Assembly (NCBI RefSeq): GCF_013299165.1
Contig: NZ_JAAFKD010000025.1
Span: forward strand, 1 to 64,000
Source: Microcoleus sp. bin38.metabat.b11b12b14.051
Lineage (GTDB): Bacteria > Cyanobacteriota > Cyanobacteriia > Cyanobacteriales > Microcoleaceae
Reading direction: 5' to 3'
DNA length: 64,000 nucleotides
The position numbers and the translations under genes are program-made. The stretch's first letter is position 1. Each line of letters opens with the position of its first letter. Below, piece by piece: positions 1-9,602 of this stretch. Below the pieces are notes generated by a model, which was not told where the DNA came from, made no database searches, and saw only the letters and a list, made by a program, of their open reading frames with translations.

Positions 1-127
1 GGCTTTTAACAATCAGGAAAAGCTATATTTCGCCCAAACAATATGAGCAAAATTTATCAGGTCAAGGTAATCGCAAATTCACTCATCTTTGTAAATGCCG
101 TTTTCTGACTTTTTCAGCAAGCCCTAA
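1..127. mobile_element. Possible end of a mini-transposon (partial)
   Basis: No gene is seen here. Bases about 107-122 read CTTTTTCAGCAAGCCCTA, which matches the terminal inverted repeat of the 211-bp element at 24699-24909. This looks like the right end of another copy whose left part lies outside the window or has decayed. The rest of the 127 bases has no feature I recognise. Confidence 0.35.
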
Positions 128-1195
128 TTAGGGTTCCTCGGGATTGTATTCGTTCATCAAAGCTTCAAGTTGATCGTCAACATTTCTGACAACTTGTTCC
201 AAAGCTGGTAAACCTTCCCAAGGTAAAGGAGAAAGCCGGGTGCGATCGCGAATTTGATTCACTTTCCGCTGCAATTCTTGAGCCAGCCGCAGCGCATCCC
301 GACTCAAAGTAGACAATTGCTGCTGCTGGTAAAATCTCAAAGCTGCTCCCCGCAATACTTGCAGCGTGGCTTCTTCCTTGCCGCCCACGGGCATTACTCG
401 CAAGCGCAACAGCAAATGAGTTTTTCCATAGATGCGTTCAACTTCGACTTGTTTGGGATGTTCCACTGGGGAAACAGGCATATCTGTCAGTCGCTTCAAC
501 TCGTCGATGACTTCTTGGAAAAGGACGGGAGCGATACCTTCGAGCATCGATTTCAAAACGCCGTCTTGACTCCAAAGAATTCGGCCCATCGACTGGTGGC
601 GCTCAAAAAACAGGCGCCCGATACCGTCTAGCAGCACTCTACCGAGCAATTCTTGGAGCAGTTGGGGCGCGGGTAAAGTTGCCAAAACTTCGACAGGGCT
701 TGACAAGTGCAAGGCTTGGACATCCAAAACCGAAATCTCTGCCGGCGTCAGCAATACTTCAGCGCTAGCAGGTTTCAACCGATCGCGAGCCGGAATCGAG
801 GGTTCGGGCACAGACAGCAGGGTTTGTGCTTCGGAGCCGGAAGTTGCTGGTGCGGGATTTTTGGGTGTTGGGACGGGTTCCCTTGCTGTGGGGCTGGGTT
901 CTGTGACTTGGTTCCCGTGGAGCAAGTAAGCTGAGAGCATCGATCGTTGAGTTTCCGACGCAATTTGCTCGGTTGTCACCGAGCAATTCATGTAAGCTAA
1001 AATCCGCTGCACGTAGTCCAAGGCGGAGTCGTCTTGCACATCGACTATGCCCAATTTAAATAGATTGCCTTCTAGAGATAGAGGCAAAACTTGATAGTAA
1101 AGGCAGGCTTCAAAGGGGACAACTGTATCGATGAGTTGAAATATTCGATCGGAGTCCATTGTAGCCGCCGAGTCTGTTGAAGATGTATGTACCAT
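128..1195 (-). CDS. Protein with PilB/GspE N-terminal (MshEN)-like region, no ATPase domain
   Basis: A 355-residue protein from the ATG at 1195; a longer frame would need a TTG start at 1312, and the ATG has a purine-rich GAGAAG just upstream. Residues about 15-85 (FQLIDTVVPFEACLYYQVLP, then LALDYV-type and LSAYL-type segments) resemble the N-terminal domain of type IV pilus/type II secretion ATPases PilB/GspE. A proline-rich linker follows at about 95-140, then a conserved-looking domain with heptad-like Leu/Gln runs. No Walker A or B motif is present, so it is not a PilB ATPase. It could be a pilus or cyclic-nucleotide-related accessory protein, but that is inference. It is transcribed alone, with a 725-bp gap upstream. 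Confidence 0.6.
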   Translation of the reverse strand: MVHTSSTDSAATMDSDRIFQLIDTVVPFEACLYYQVLPLSLEGNLFKLGIVDVQDDSALDYVQRILAYMNCSVTTEQIASETQRSMLSAYLLHGNQVTEPSPTAREPVPTPKNPAPATSGSEAQTLLSVPEPSIPARDRLKPASAEVLLTPAEISVLDVQALHLSSPVEVLATLPAPQLLQELLGRVLLDGIGRLFFERHQSMGRILWSQDGVLKSMLEGIAPVLFQEVIDELKRLTDMPVSPVEHPKQVEVERIYGKTHLLLRLRVMPVGGKEEATLQVLRGAALRFYQQQQLSTLSRDALRLAQELQRKVNQIRDRTRLSPLPWEGLPALEQVVRNVDDQLEALMNEYNPEEP

Positions 1196-1920
1196 TAGCT
1201 TCTCTCTAGTTGGAAGCGCGATCGATCGCGCCACACCAACCTGATTTATAAAATTCAACGCTGCAACATCCCTGACGGAGCCATTCGTGTGAAAACCGGA
1301 AGCTTTTATCAAATAAACATCTTGAAGCCAAGAATTTTACCGTTTCTGTATTCCAGTATCGAATTATACCAAAATATTGACAACTAGATGGTTGCGGGCA
1401 GATTCTCGACCGACTGCACTGGAGCGCGCGAGATTGATTCCCGTGGCTGGCAACGACAGAATTATGTAATTAAAGCGCCTTTCTTACAGATGCAACACAA
1501 CCGATGATTTACTGACAACTGCCCAATGGAGGATTGGTGACAAAATTCACATTTATTCGATCGTCCTGCTAATATTTTACTCCAGATAGTTCACGGCGAG
1601 CATCCCCGATCGTCGGTTGATTTTAGATTTTAGATTTTAGATTGGCTGCTCTAGATGAATCTGGGAGCTGGATTTGTGGTCTCAAATTTGGGCTCGACCT
1701 TCATTGAGTGTACGTGACACCGTATCCGTTTTTAGGTGAGATATCGGTAGCAGGTGCGCTATTCCAATATTACCTGATGGGATCGCGTGGGGCGATCGCC
1801 TGGTTTTCTACGGGGAAACTCGCAGCAAATCTGGCTGTTCGGAAATTGATTTGTAGCGCGAATTATGAAAAATGCTACCACCAATTCATAATTAGCAATT
1901 GCCCGCCACTCATTACCAAT
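1196..1920. other. Intergenic stretch with short GATTTTA heptamer run
   Basis: About 725 bases with no supportable gene. A short run of the GATTTTA heptamer lies near 1620-1643, the same heptamer seen near 22255, 24335, 34160 and 38080. An 80-codon plus-strand frame at 1708-1950 runs into the end of the next gene and lacks any recognisable feature. Confidence 0.5.
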
Positions 1921-3048
1921 CTATTCGTTGCGGAGGGATTGAGCTGCTAGATAGAGTTTGCTCCACTCGCCGATGACTTGATTGGTTTTGAGCTTTAATT
2001 CAGAGGCGATCGTCTCTACACTTTTCCCGGCTTTGAGAGATTCTACCAACTGCCGCTGCACCGGCGTGAGTTCTTCTAAATATTGCTGCCACTGGGCGGG
2101 TGTCAAGCCCAAACTGTGTTCTTTGAGCGAAATTTCCAGCCAGTTGGCGACTAATTCCGGTGCTTGTTTGACTGCAAAAACGCGAATCGCGTGGTAACTG
2201 ACTTTTTCTCGCAAGCGGTAAATTTGCTTGACGGGAACGTTCAAAGCCTCAGCAATTGCTTCTTGGGAACGGCCTTGGAGGTAAAGCTGGAGCCACTGCG
2301 AAGCCAGCGGATCGACTTCAGCCGTCAAGTAATTCTCAAATTCTTGTTGGACAATCTGCCGCTGAGTTTGCCGTTCTTCCCAAGCTTGATTTTCTCGATA
2401 CTCGGACATCGCCTGTTCGTCTAGCAGGCTGAGCGGTTCGTCTGTATCGTCGGGTAAAACCTGTTCCGACACCAGCCGCACCCAATCTCCCGCCGGGACT
2501 TGCGTCAACCCGCCCCGCTGGGAACGTCGCAGGTAATTGACGAAGCGGTACACCAACAGCGGCTGATTGCGAATCGGCCGCAAGCAGTATTCTTCTGTGC
2601 TTGCTAGCAGCAAAGCATTTCGCAAGCGTTTATCTGTTGTGCATTCGGCAATCCAGGCGACTTGCTGCTGGAGGTAGCGATCGGAATTCAGCATTTCCTG
2701 AATCACTTCTTGCAGTACCTCCACCGCACTGCGCTGTCTGTCGCGACTCAGCGAAACCCACGCTTGGATTTTTTGCCTGAGCACCACCAAACCGCCCAAG
2801 CGCCCGATCAAGTTGCGGTAAGCTCTTTCTGGCGCTACTCCCAGATACCGCTGCTGTAAAATTCGATATAAAAAGTCGATCGCCCCAGAGGCGACGTTAA
2901 ATTGAGTCGGATTGAGAGAGTCAAATCTTTCTGGCTTGTCTCCCAACAGCCAACGGACAACACTCTCGCGAGTGATAGAACTCTCGTCGGGGCAATCTTG
3001 TTCGAGTCGCGACTTCCAATCTTGTGCTAGTCTTTCGGCCAAGGTCAT
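1921..3048 (-). CDS. HetZ-related protein (HetZ-related protein 2 type)
   Basis: A 375-residue cytoplasmic protein starting at an ATG. The C-terminal half carries two helix-turn-helix-like segments, one around QGRSQEAIAEALNVPVKQIY and one near the end (KSVETIASELKLKTNQVIGE). The arrangement of a LGLTPAQW segment followed by a repeat-type HTH resembles the C-terminus of HetZ, the early heterocyst differentiation regulator of Nostoc. The middle (NQPLLVYRFVNYLRRSQRGG) is a family-typical block. HetZ paralogues also occur in filamentous cyanobacteria that make no heterocysts, so this does not imply heterocyst formation. The function is probably DNA binding, but the target is unknown. The gene is monocistronic, with an IS-like relic directly upstream. 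Confidence 0.7.
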   Translation of the reverse strand: MTLAERLAQDWKSRLEQDCPDESSITRESVVRWLLGDKPERFDSLNPTQFNVASGAIDFLYRILQQRYLGVAPERAYRNLIGRLGGLVVLRQKIQAWVSLSRDRQRSAVEVLQEVIQEMLNSDRYLQQQVAWIAECTTDKRLRNALLLASTEEYCLRPIRNQPLLVYRFVNYLRRSQRGGLTQVPAGDWVRLVSEQVLPDDTDEPLSLLDEQAMSEYRENQAWEERQTQRQIVQQEFENYLTAEVDPLASQWLQLYLQGRSQEAIAEALNVPVKQIYRLREKVSYHAIRVFAVKQAPELVANWLEISLKEHSLGLTPAQWQQYLEELTPVQRQLVESLKAGKSVETIASELKLKTNQVIGEWSKLYLAAQSLRNE

Positions 3049-3054
3049 CAGAAA

Positions 3055-3395
3055 AATGGGTAGAAACCCCGTCCTTATAGGACGGCTTTATATTCCCTTT
3101 CGGGAAAGAGGGGTATGGTTGCCCCTCCGTGGAGATATGGTTGTCTCCAAAACTCCCTTGCGGGGTAAAGTTAGCTTTGCCAATGTTTTGAGAGCTTTTT
3201 CCGGCTTGTAACACCGTTCCAGTGACCTTAGAACTGTTTAATCACAAGCGACAGAGCTCTTAACTAGCGAGAGCATTCGCCCGGTGTCGTGACTCAAAAA
3301 ACGTAGTCAGTTAAGACGCTTGGCCCGTCAGGATGGCTGGCAAGAATTTCTTACAAGCCTCATGCCTTTAGGCTGAGGTTCCTGACGTGCTGCTG
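3055..3395 (-). mobile_element. IS200/IS605-like non-autonomous relic
   Basis: Read on the minus strand, the stretch begins with a hairpin near 3360-3385 (CCTCA/TGAGG arms around a GCC-GGC core) and ends with a second hairpin near 3060-3095 (GCCGTCCTATAAGGACGGG, then GTTTCTACCC). Hairpins of this kind sit at the left and right ends of IS200/IS605 elements. Between them is no intact tnpA or tnpB, only about 280 bases that could be the degraded 3' end of tnpB with its omega-RNA region. I infer a palindrome-associated, internally deleted element. Family membership needs a search. Confidence 0.45.
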
Positions 3396-3698
3396 AGAAT
3401 ATCTTTCACCCCCGATTTTAAGTGGTATGCTGGTCATTTGAGTCTTTTTTTAGCTTTAATCAGACCTGTGCATCGGTAAAATAGTTCTTTAATGTTATGG
3501 CGATCGCCATTCCAGGCTGTTTTTGATTGCCGATCGCTAAATTTTGTAACGATCGAACTGGCAGATTAATTGCCTCTTGACAAAAACACCTAAATTTGTT
3601 AAGTAAACGTTTTCGGTCAACTAACGCACTCACCAGCCAATTACCAATTACCAATTACCCATTACTAATTCCTACCTCACTCACTTCAGAATTTCTAT
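3396..3698. other. Leader region upstream of glyS
   Basis: About 300 bases with HIP1-like GCGATCG sites and a short ACCAATTACC heptamer run near 3635-3668. A 64-codon minus-strand frame here has no signal or family likeness. I see no convincing promoter or RNA gene. Confidence 0.4.
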
Positions 3699-5879
3699 AT
3701 GCCTAACTTTTTATTAGAACTCGGTACCGAAGAATTGCCCGCATCTTTTGTCGCAGGCAGCACCCAACAGTGGCAGGAACTCGTACCTGCAACTCTGGCA
3801 GAACAATCTTTGACAAATGACTCAATTAATGTATACGCTACTCCGAGACGTTTGGCCGTTGTTGTTAAAGGACTGCCAGTTAAGCAATCTGACAGAGAAG
3901 AAGACGTAAAAGGGCCGCCCGCAAGTTCGGCTTTTAAAGATGGCAAACCGACGAAAGCAGCCGAAGGTTTTGCCAAAAAACAAGGTGTAGAAATTGATGC
4001 TTTGGAAGTTCGCGCTACGGATAAAGGCGATTTTGTGTTTGTGCTCAAACAGATTCCGGGGCGGATGACGGCGGATATTTTAGTTGAACTTGTGCCGCAG
4101 TGGATTAATAAGTTAGAAGGCAAAAGATTTATGCGGTGGGCTGACGGAGATTTGAAGTTTCCGCGCCCGATTCGATCGATCGTAGCGTTGTTTGATGATA
4201 CTGTACTGCCAATTACCTTGGTGAGCGGTTCGGATACCGTCAAGAGCGATCGCATTTCCCAAGGACATCGAGTGTTATACACCCCCCCTACACCCCCCCT
4301 TGGCAAGGGGGGAACGGGGGGGGTTTCGATTAAGAGCGCCGAGGATTATGTCGAGTGTCTGCGGGCTGCTGGCGTAGAAGTCGATCGCACGCAGCGCAAA
4401 ATCCAAATTCAAGCACAAGTAGAAGCCGCCGCCACCAAACAAGGCGGTTATGCCGACATTACCGAAGATTTGTTAGAAGAAGTCACCGACTTAGTAGAAT
4501 GGCCGAACGCAGTTGTCGGCAAATTTGACGACAGTTTTTTGATGTTACCGCCAGAAGTAATCACCACAATTATCGTCACCAACCAGCGTTATTTCCCGAT
4601 TCTGAAAAGCCCAGAATTCCCCGAACTCCTGCCCTATTTTATTACAATTTCCAACGGAGATCCAGCTAAATCGGCGATTATTGCCGCCGGTAACGAGCGA
4701 GTGGTGCGGGCGAGATTAGCCGACGGTCAGTTTTTCTACAAAGCAGACTTGGTAAAGCCTCTAGAGGATTATTTGCCCAAGTTGGAGACGGTTACTTTCC
4801 AGGAAGATTTGGGTACAGTGCGCCAAAAGGTCGATCGGCTGTGCAATATTGCCTCTCTGATCACCAAGCAACTGCAAATCACACTCGAAGAACAAGCTTA
4901 CATAGAAAGAGCAGCAATGCTTTGCAAAGCCGATCTTGTAACCCAAATGGTTTACGAACTTCCCGAAATGCAAGGAATCATGGGGCAGAAATACGCCTTA
5001 GCCTGCGGCGAACCCGAAGCAGTAGCAACAGCAATTTTCGAGCATTATTTGCCCAAAGGTGCGGGCGACAATTTGCCACAAACTATCACAGGTCAAGTTG
5101 TCGCAATCGCCGACAAATTAGATACATTAGTCAGCATTTTCGGCTTGGGAATGTTGCCGAGCGGTTCCTCGGATCCCTTTGCTCTGCGGCGCGCAGCCAA
5201 TGCTATAACTAACATTATTTGGGCGGCTCAGTTGCCAATCAACTTGCACCAGTTGCTCGCAGAAGTTGTCGCCGAATTTACCGCAACGCGCCCACAAACA
5301 TCGGCGGAGTTGCTATCGCAGTTATCCGAATTTTTCCTACAAAGAATTCGGACTTTGCTGCAAGAAGAAAATAATGTAGATTACGATTTGGTGAATGCAG
5401 TTTTGGGAGAAAACGACCCAGAATATACCGAACGAGCTTTGAGAGATTTGTTGGATGCGCGGGAAAGAGCGCTTTTCCTGCAACAAATCCGCAATGACAA
5501 GACTTTGGATCTGATTTACGAAACAGTCAATCGTTCAACTCGTTTGGCGGCTCAAGGTGATTTGGATAAGGTAGAATTGGAACCGAAAACGGTGGTGAAA
5601 CCCGAGTTATTTCAAAAGTCGTCTGAACAAGCTTTTTACGATGCAGTGGTGCAATTGGTGCCGCAAACGCTGCTATCGAAGCAAACTCGGAATTACCAGC
5701 AGTTGGTAGATAGTTTGACTGAGATTGCTCCGGCTGTGAGCAGCTTTTTTGACGGGCCAGAGAGCGTTTTGGTGATGGATTCTGACCCGGAAATTAAGCG
5801 CAATCGCTTGAATTTATTGGGTTTGCTGCGGAATCACGCGCGGGTGTTGGCTGACTTTGGGGCGATAGTGAAGGGTTAA
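3699..5879 (+). CDS. glyS: Glycyl-tRNA synthetase beta subunit
   Basis: 726 residues, the usual length for the beta subunit of the bacterial alpha2beta2 glycyl-tRNA synthetase, which charges tRNA-Gly together with GlyQ. The N-terminus ([14 protein letters not shown]) and internal blocks ([36 protein letters not shown]) are diagnostic of GlyS. The C-terminal anticodon-binding-type region ends [16 protein letters not shown]. GlyQ is not nearby, as is common in cyanobacteria. Residues about 195-208 ([14 protein letters not shown]) are encoded by a GC-rich palindromic repeat inserted in frame; this segment is not part of the family's conserved sequence. The enzyme is presumably still functional because the frame is open on both sides. 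Confidence 0.97.
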   Translation: MPNFLLELGTEELPASFVAGSTQQWQELVPATLAEQSLTNDSINVYATPRRLAVVVKGLPVKQSDREEDVKGPPASSAFKDGKPTKAAEGFAKKQGVEIDALEVRATDKGDFVFVLKQIPGRMTADILVELVPQWINKLEGKRFMRWADGDLKFPRPIRSIVALFDDTVLPITLVSGSDTVKSDRISQGHRVLYTPPTPPLGKGGTGGVSIKSAEDYVECLRAAGVEVDRTQRKIQIQAQVEAAATKQGGYADITEDLLEEVTDLVEWPNAVVGKFDDSFLMLPPEVITTIIVTNQRYFPILKSPEFPELLPYFITISNGDPAKSAIIAAGNERVVRARLADGQFFYKADLVKPLEDYLPKLETVTFQEDLGTVRQKVDRLCNIASLITKQLQITLEEQAYIERAAMLCKADLVTQMVYELPEMQGIMGQKYALACGEPEAVATAIFEHYLPKGAGDNLPQTITGQVVAIADKLDTLVSIFGLGMLPSGSSDPFALRRAANAITNIIWAAQLPINLHQLLAEVVAEFTATRPQTSAELLSQLSEFFLQRIRTLLQEENNVDYDLVNAVLGENDPEYTERALRDLLDARERALFLQQIRNDKTLDLIYETVNRSTRLAAQGDLDKVELEPKTVVKPELFQKSSEQAFYDAVVQLVPQTLLSKQTRNYQQLVDSLTEIAPAVSSFFDGPESVLVMDSDPEIKRNRLNLLGLLRNHARVLADFGAIVKG
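4281..4323. repeat. GC-rich palindromic repeat inserted in frame within glyS
   Basis: A 43-bp imperfect palindrome of C-runs, a CCTTGGCAAGG-type centre, then G-runs. It encodes the proline- and glycine-rich insert of GlyS. Shorter or diverged relatives lie inside cimA (47254-47285) and the protoporphyrinogen oxidase gene (30192-30213). Confidence 0.8.
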
Positions 5880-6233
5880 ATAGAGTTAACAGTTGACAGT
5901 TGACAGCTTGCCCCGAGCGAAGTCGAGGGGTTGACAGTTGACAGCGAAGTTTTTAGGCACGGGATTTAAGCCCCTGCCTAAAAACAATCCACCTAAAGGT
6001 GGGGGCTTAAATCCCCTGTGATGACGGTTAAAGATAAGACGGCGGTTGAAACCGCGCCTACAAAAACGAAGTCCGCCTCCGCGGACTGAAGAAAATAACG
6101 TAAACGTTCTTAAACCCGCGTCGGCAGGTTTTGTTTAACTGGTTCTCAGGCTATGCCTGGGAATAGAGGTTAAAGTCGATCGGGATTTTCACTTAAATAC
6201 AATTGCCAAACTTGTAAGGATCGTGAAGTAACA
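5880..6233. repeat. Mosaic of three repeat families downstream of glyS
   Basis: No gene. Three repeats lie in order. First, a GTTGACA heptamer run with an embedded GAGCGAAGTCGAGG palindrome at about 5886-5945. Second, a long inverted repeat with 14-bp arms at 5961-5974 and 6002-6015 (GGGATTTAAGCCCC and its complement). Third, a GGCGGTTGAAACCGC-type hairpin plus a CCGCCTCCGCGGAC block at about 6040-6090. The last family recurs at 37255, 41100, 48300 and 53230. Confidence 0.75.
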
Positions 6234-6485
6234 ATGAATGAGAAACGAATGATTCGTAAATTAGCGCAACAGTCAAATATCTATTTTTGGCTAGCACCAG
6301 TGGTTGTTTTCGCATACTATCTAGTGTGGAGAGGAAACCCTCTGATGAAGGAGGGATACTTATTTTTATTAGTGGCGCTTCTTCCAGTCGCAGCAGCCTA
6401 TCAGTTTCGCAGTTTATCCAAAGAGATTATTCGGCTGGAAGAAAAGATTGGAGAACTTGAAAAACACATTACTTTGAACAGCTAA
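6234..6485 (+). CDS. Small two-helix membrane protein of unknown function
   Basis: 83 residues. Two hydrophobic segments at about 16-32 (IYFWLAPVVVFAYYLVW) and 42-57 (YLFLLVALLPVAAAYQF) suggest a double-spanning inner or thylakoid membrane protein with both ends in the cytoplasm. The tail from about 62 (EIIRLEEKIGELEKHI) is a short amphipathic coiled coil, which may mediate dimerisation. GTAAGGAT lies about 12 bases before the ATG and could serve as ribosome binding site. I do not recognise the family. Confidence 0.6.
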   Translation: MNEKRMIRKLAQQSNIYFWLAPVVVFAYYLVWRGNPLMKEGYLFLLVALLPVAAAYQFRSLSKEIIRLEEKIGELEKHITLNS

Positions 6486-6679
6486 AAAAGCGGGACATCA
6501 AAAAAACAGGACATGGTGCTGCCGTTTCCGTACAACTCAGGACACAGCAGTGCCGTTTCCCTAATATTCCGTGCGATCGCCCTATTGAAAATTAAGCACA
6601 ATGGCCAATAGCCAAAAACCCATGCAAGGTTAAGATATTAACTTATAAAACCAGGGAAGTTCGCTCCATCACACAAATT

Positions 6680-8032
6680 ATGCCGATCGCTCACATCATT
6701 GGATTAGGAAAATCAGGGATTGCCGCCGCCAGACTGCTCAAACGCGAGGGATGGGAAGTAACGCTGAGCGATCGCTCATCTACCCCAAATTTGCTCGAAC
6801 AGCAACAGGAACTTGCCAGCGAAGGAATTAACCTGGAATTAGGTAAATCTTTTGAACCTGACAAATCCATACAATTAGTAGTAGTAAGTCCGGGAGTTCC
6901 CTGGGATATTCCAGCATTAGTCCGCGCCCGAGAATTAGGAATTGAAACAATCGGAGAAATGGCCCTCGCGTGGCGCTATCTCAAATCTCCTTGGGTGGCA
7001 ATTACTGGTACTAACGGCAAAACTACGACTACTGCTTTAATTGCTGCTATTTTTGCAGAAGCAGGGCTTTATGCTCCGGCTTGCGGCAACATTGGCTATG
7101 CTGCGTGCGAATTAGCTTTAGCCGAGAAACCCCCGGATTGGGTAATCGCAGAAATCAGCAGCTATCAGATAGAATCTTCGCCGTCTGTAGCGCCGCGCAT
7201 CGGAGTTTTGACTACTTTGACGCCGGATCACCTCAGCCGCCACAAAACCTTAGAAAATTATTACAACATTAAAGCACATTTGCTGAAAAATTCGGAATTG
7301 CAAATCATCAACGGTGACGATCCTCTTTTGCGGCAGCAAGGAGTTGACATTTGGCCTGATGCGTGTTGGACGAGTGTCAAAGGTGAAAAAGATTTGTTGG
7401 GAAAACGGGATTTTGGAGCGTACATAGAGGATGGTTGGGTAATCGCTCAAGGTGATAAAATTTTGCCTGCTGAGTCTTTGCGGATGGTGGGCGAACACAA
7501 TTTGCAAAATTTGTTGATGGCGGTGGCTGCTGCTAATTTGGCGGGAATAGATCAAAGTGCGATCGCCCGGGCGATCGCGAAATTCCCCGGAGTGGCGCAC
7601 CGCCTCGAACACATCCGCACTTGGGAAGGCATAGATTTCATCAACGACAGCAAAGCGACTAATTATGATGCGGCGCAAGTCGGGTTAGCTGCTGTCAGCG
7701 CACCGGCGATTTTGATTGCGGGCGGTGATCCCAAGGAAGGGGACGATCGCGCCTGGATTGATACAATTAAGGCGAAAGCTGCTATCGTGCTGTTAATTGG
7801 GGATGCAGCGGGCATTTTTAGCGATCGGCTAGAACAAGCCGATTATAACGCTTGGGAAATAGTCGAAACAATGGAAAGAGCAATTCCGAGGGCGGCAGAA
7901 TTAGCAAAACAAAATCATGCTAAAGTCGTACTGCTTTCGCCAGCTTGCGCCAGCTTCGATCAATACCAAAGCTTCGAGCAGCGAGGCGATCGTTTCCGTC
8001 AATTGTGTCTCGAATCCCTACCTGAAAAGTAG
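6680..8032 (+). CDS. murD: UDP-N-acetylmuramoyl-L-alanine:D-glutamate ligase
   Basis: 450 residues, typical for MurD, which adds D-glutamate to UDP-MurNAc-L-Ala in the cytoplasmic phase of peptidoglycan synthesis using ATP. An N-terminal Rossmann fold starts [15 protein letters not shown] (6-20). The Mur ligase P-loop GTNGKTTTT lies at about 110-118. The central domain contains the TPDHLSRH block, and the C-terminal domain has FINDSKATN (binding and catalytic Asn/Asp) and ends with the [20 protein letters not shown] block specific to MurD. The gene appears monocistronic. No SD sequence stands out immediately upstream of the ATG. Confidence 0.97.
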   Translation: MPIAHIIGLGKSGIAAARLLKREGWEVTLSDRSSTPNLLEQQQELASEGINLELGKSFEPDKSIQLVVVSPGVPWDIPALVRARELGIETIGEMALAWRYLKSPWVAITGTNGKTTTTALIAAIFAEAGLYAPACGNIGYAACELALAEKPPDWVIAEISSYQIESSPSVAPRIGVLTTLTPDHLSRHKTLENYYNIKAHLLKNSELQIINGDDPLLRQQGVDIWPDACWTSVKGEKDLLGKRDFGAYIEDGWVIAQGDKILPAESLRMVGEHNLQNLLMAVAAANLAGIDQSAIARAIAKFPGVAHRLEHIRTWEGIDFINDSKATNYDAAQVGLAAVSAPAILIAGGDPKEGDDRAWIDTIKAKAAIVLLIGDAAGIFSDRLEQADYNAWEIVETMERAIPRAAELAKQNHAKVVLLSPACASFDQYQSFEQRGDRFRQLCLESLPEK

Positions 8033-8166
8033 GGTTAGGAATAGATTGTAACTCAGGAAAATCAGGCTTTTGTAGGGTAGTGCGAAGAGTGGCTACCCGC
8101 TCCACTTGTTAATCCAACCGTATTGGGCTATAATAAGGACAGCCTAATTAGCATTGTCAGATTTTC

Positions 8167-8445
8167 ATGCAGTTTGAGTGGAATGAAGCGAAAAATCTAG
8201 ATAATATTCGCAAACATGAAATTGATTTCGTAGATGTCCCTAAGATGTTTGATAGTCCAATGCTAATTGAGCTAGACAATCGTTTTGATTACGGCGAAGA
8301 CCGTTGGTACGGTATCGGCTTCCTCGGTAACGGCATCGCGGTTGTTATTTGGACAGAACGGCAGAATGACGTGATTCGGATCATTTCAGCACGAAGAGCA
8401 AATCGATATGAGCGCCAAAAACTTGAGCAATACCTCTCGTACTAA
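8167..8445 (+). CDS. brnT: BrnT-family toxin (RelE-like ribonuclease)
   Basis: 92 residues. The opening FEWNEAKNLDNIRKHEIDF is the hallmark start of BrnT toxins, and the central strand VVIWTERQNDVIRIISAR followed by RANRYERQKL is the usual C-terminal part. BrnT is a RelE-fold endoribonuclease that inhibits translation and is neutralised by BrnA. The next gene overlaps by 38 bases and encodes the antitoxin, which fits the standard toxin-first order. BrnTA operons usually repress themselves through BrnA; no operator was identified here. Confidence 0.88.
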   Translation: MQFEWNEAKNLDNIRKHEIDFVDVPKMFDSPMLIELDNRFDYGEDRWYGIGFLGNGIAVVIWTERQNDVIRIISARRANRYERQKLEQYLSY

Positions 8446-8677
8446 TTGGGAAGCATTGGAGGAAATGGAAGATGAAGGAATTGATTACTCTGATATTCCG
8501 CCGTTGACAGCAGAGTTTTTTGAACGCGCTACTTTAAGAATTCCTGCACCTCAAGCACAGCGATTAGTTCAAATCGATCCAGATATTTTGAAGTGGTTCC
8601 AAGATAAAACCGGAGAACATAAAGCTTTAATCAACTCGGTTTTGCGTCGCTACATAGAAGGCAGTAGTGAGCATTAA
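8408..8677 (+). CDS. brnA: BrnA-family antitoxin
   Basis: 89 residues. The N-terminal half is acidic and contains YSDIPPLTAEFFERA, the toxin-wrapping region of BrnA proteins. The C-terminal half (DPDILKWFQDKTGEHKALIN, then SVLRRYIEG) is the ribbon-helix-helix-like DNA-binding and dimerisation module. It overlaps brnT by 38 bases, so the two are translationally coupled. It should bind BrnT and repress the shared promoter, as known for the family. Confidence 0.85.
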   Translation: MSAKNLSNTSRTNWEALEEMEDEGIDYSDIPPLTAEFFERATLRIPAPQAQRLVQIDPDILKWFQDKTGEHKALINSVLRRYIEGSSEH

Positions 8678-8804
8678 TCTGAGAGTTGAGCTGGGACACT
8701 TGACTGGGAGAGTTCACATCTTCCGAAAGAAAAGGGCTGACAGTTACATAGCACGGCAATTACACCGTTGATGCTATATGGGTTATTTGTAGATGCGACA
8801 GCCA

Positions 8805-8975
8805 TCAAACACTCTTCCAAATATCCTTAATTCTCGCCTGCTGTTCCCATGCAAGCTCATGAAAAACTAGCATCATTTCCTCATGAGTGTAATCAATAAT
8901 AATCGCAGCCAACTGAGCCACAGTTTCCGCTTTCAGCATAGCTAGTTTCAATTTGGTCATTACTTCTTTATCCAT
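8805..8975 (-). CDS. Short hypothetical protein, 56 residues
   Basis: ATG at 8975 and TGA at 8805-8807; the protein starts MDKEVMTKLKLAMLKAE and ends with EQQARIKDIWKSV. It is predicted to be mostly helical, with no transmembrane segment. It lies just downstream of a secreted-protein gene on the same strand and could be its operon partner. AGGGTTA before the ATG is a weak ribosome binding site. I do not recognise the family. The even helical composition and lack of repeats make it more plausible than a chance frame. Confidence 0.4.
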   Translation of the reverse strand: MDKEVMTKLKLAMLKAETVAQLAAIIIDYTHEEMMLVFHELAWEQQARIKDIWKSV

Positions 8976-9011
8976 TAACCCTAAAACTTTAATCTTGACC
9001 TCACTGTTATT

Positions 9012-9377
9012 TTAAGTTTGCCTGCAAACCTCTTTGAGTTTTGCATTAAAACTAGAAACCTCAGCAGCACTAATTGTATCAGAATGTCGCGAAGATATTT
9101 TAAAATCTTCCCGGCAAACCTGAGAGCGCAATTTTTCATCAACCTGTAAAATATTGCCTTCTGAAGCGACAGTTTTTCGCAACAAAATTGCAATTTCTCT
9201 TTCTAGTTGGCGGTTTCCTTCCTGGAAGAAATCTTGAGAGTTAGAGCGAAACAAACCGCTATTGATTTGCCCAATTTGGTTCGGTGACAGCGATTGAGCT
9301 GAGACAGCAGCCGGAAATACAAACAAGGATGCTGCTAGCGACAAACTAGGGATTATTAGTTTCAGAATGCTGTTCAT
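9012..9377 (-). CDS. Secreted hypothetical protein, 121 residues
   Basis: The first 27 residues form a Sec signal peptide: MNSILK, then the hydrophobic core LIIPSLSLAASLFVFPA, then AVSAQ with likely cleavage after VSA. The mature part is about 94 residues with two cysteines (SQVCRED and KEVCRQT), which could form a disulfide in the periplasm. The segment EGNRQLEREIAILL is helical. The start overlaps the upstream gene by 32 bases, suggesting translational coupling. The family is unknown to me. Confidence 0.6.
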   Translation of the reverse strand: MNSILKLIIPSLSLAASLFVFPAAVSAQSLSPNQIGQINSGLFRSNSQDFFQEGNRQLEREIAILLRKTVASEGNILQVDEKLRSQVCREDFKISSRHSDTISAAEVSSFNAKLKEVCRQT

Positions 9378-9528
9378 GACTGTCGGGAGCAGTTTTTACC
9401 TCAGTTGGTTTCTCGTCTTCTGACTCGCTTGCTAATTCATCTTCTTGTGCAAGTTTTTCTTGCCAATCGCTAAGTTGCTGAAAAAGTTGCTGGTTAATTT
9501 GAAATACGGGTTTGTTAGTTTCTGACAT
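9346..9528 (-). CDS. Small acidic hypothetical protein, 60 residues
   Basis: The ATG at 9528 (MSETNKPVFQINQQ) is chosen over a longer frame starting at 9588 because AGGAG lies 7-8 bases before it. The protein is highly acidic in its second half (LASESEDEKPTEVKTAP) and probably disordered there. The N-terminal QLFQQLSDWQEKLAQ is helical. It overlaps the secreted protein gene downstream by 32 bases in another frame, so the two are probably co-translated. The function is unknown. Confidence 0.5.
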   Translation of the reverse strand: MSETNKPVFQINQQLFQQLSDWQEKLAQEDELASESEDEKPTEVKTAPDSHEQHSETNNP

Positions 9529-9602
9529 ATTGACTCCTGAAAAATTTTGACAAAGGTAGATTGACTGGTTAAGGTGCGCGCCGCGCACCCCACTAATACA
9601 AA

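Noticed and set aside
1708-1950. 80-codon plus-strand frame
   Set aside because: Overlaps the end of the HetZ-related gene and shows no conserved feature.
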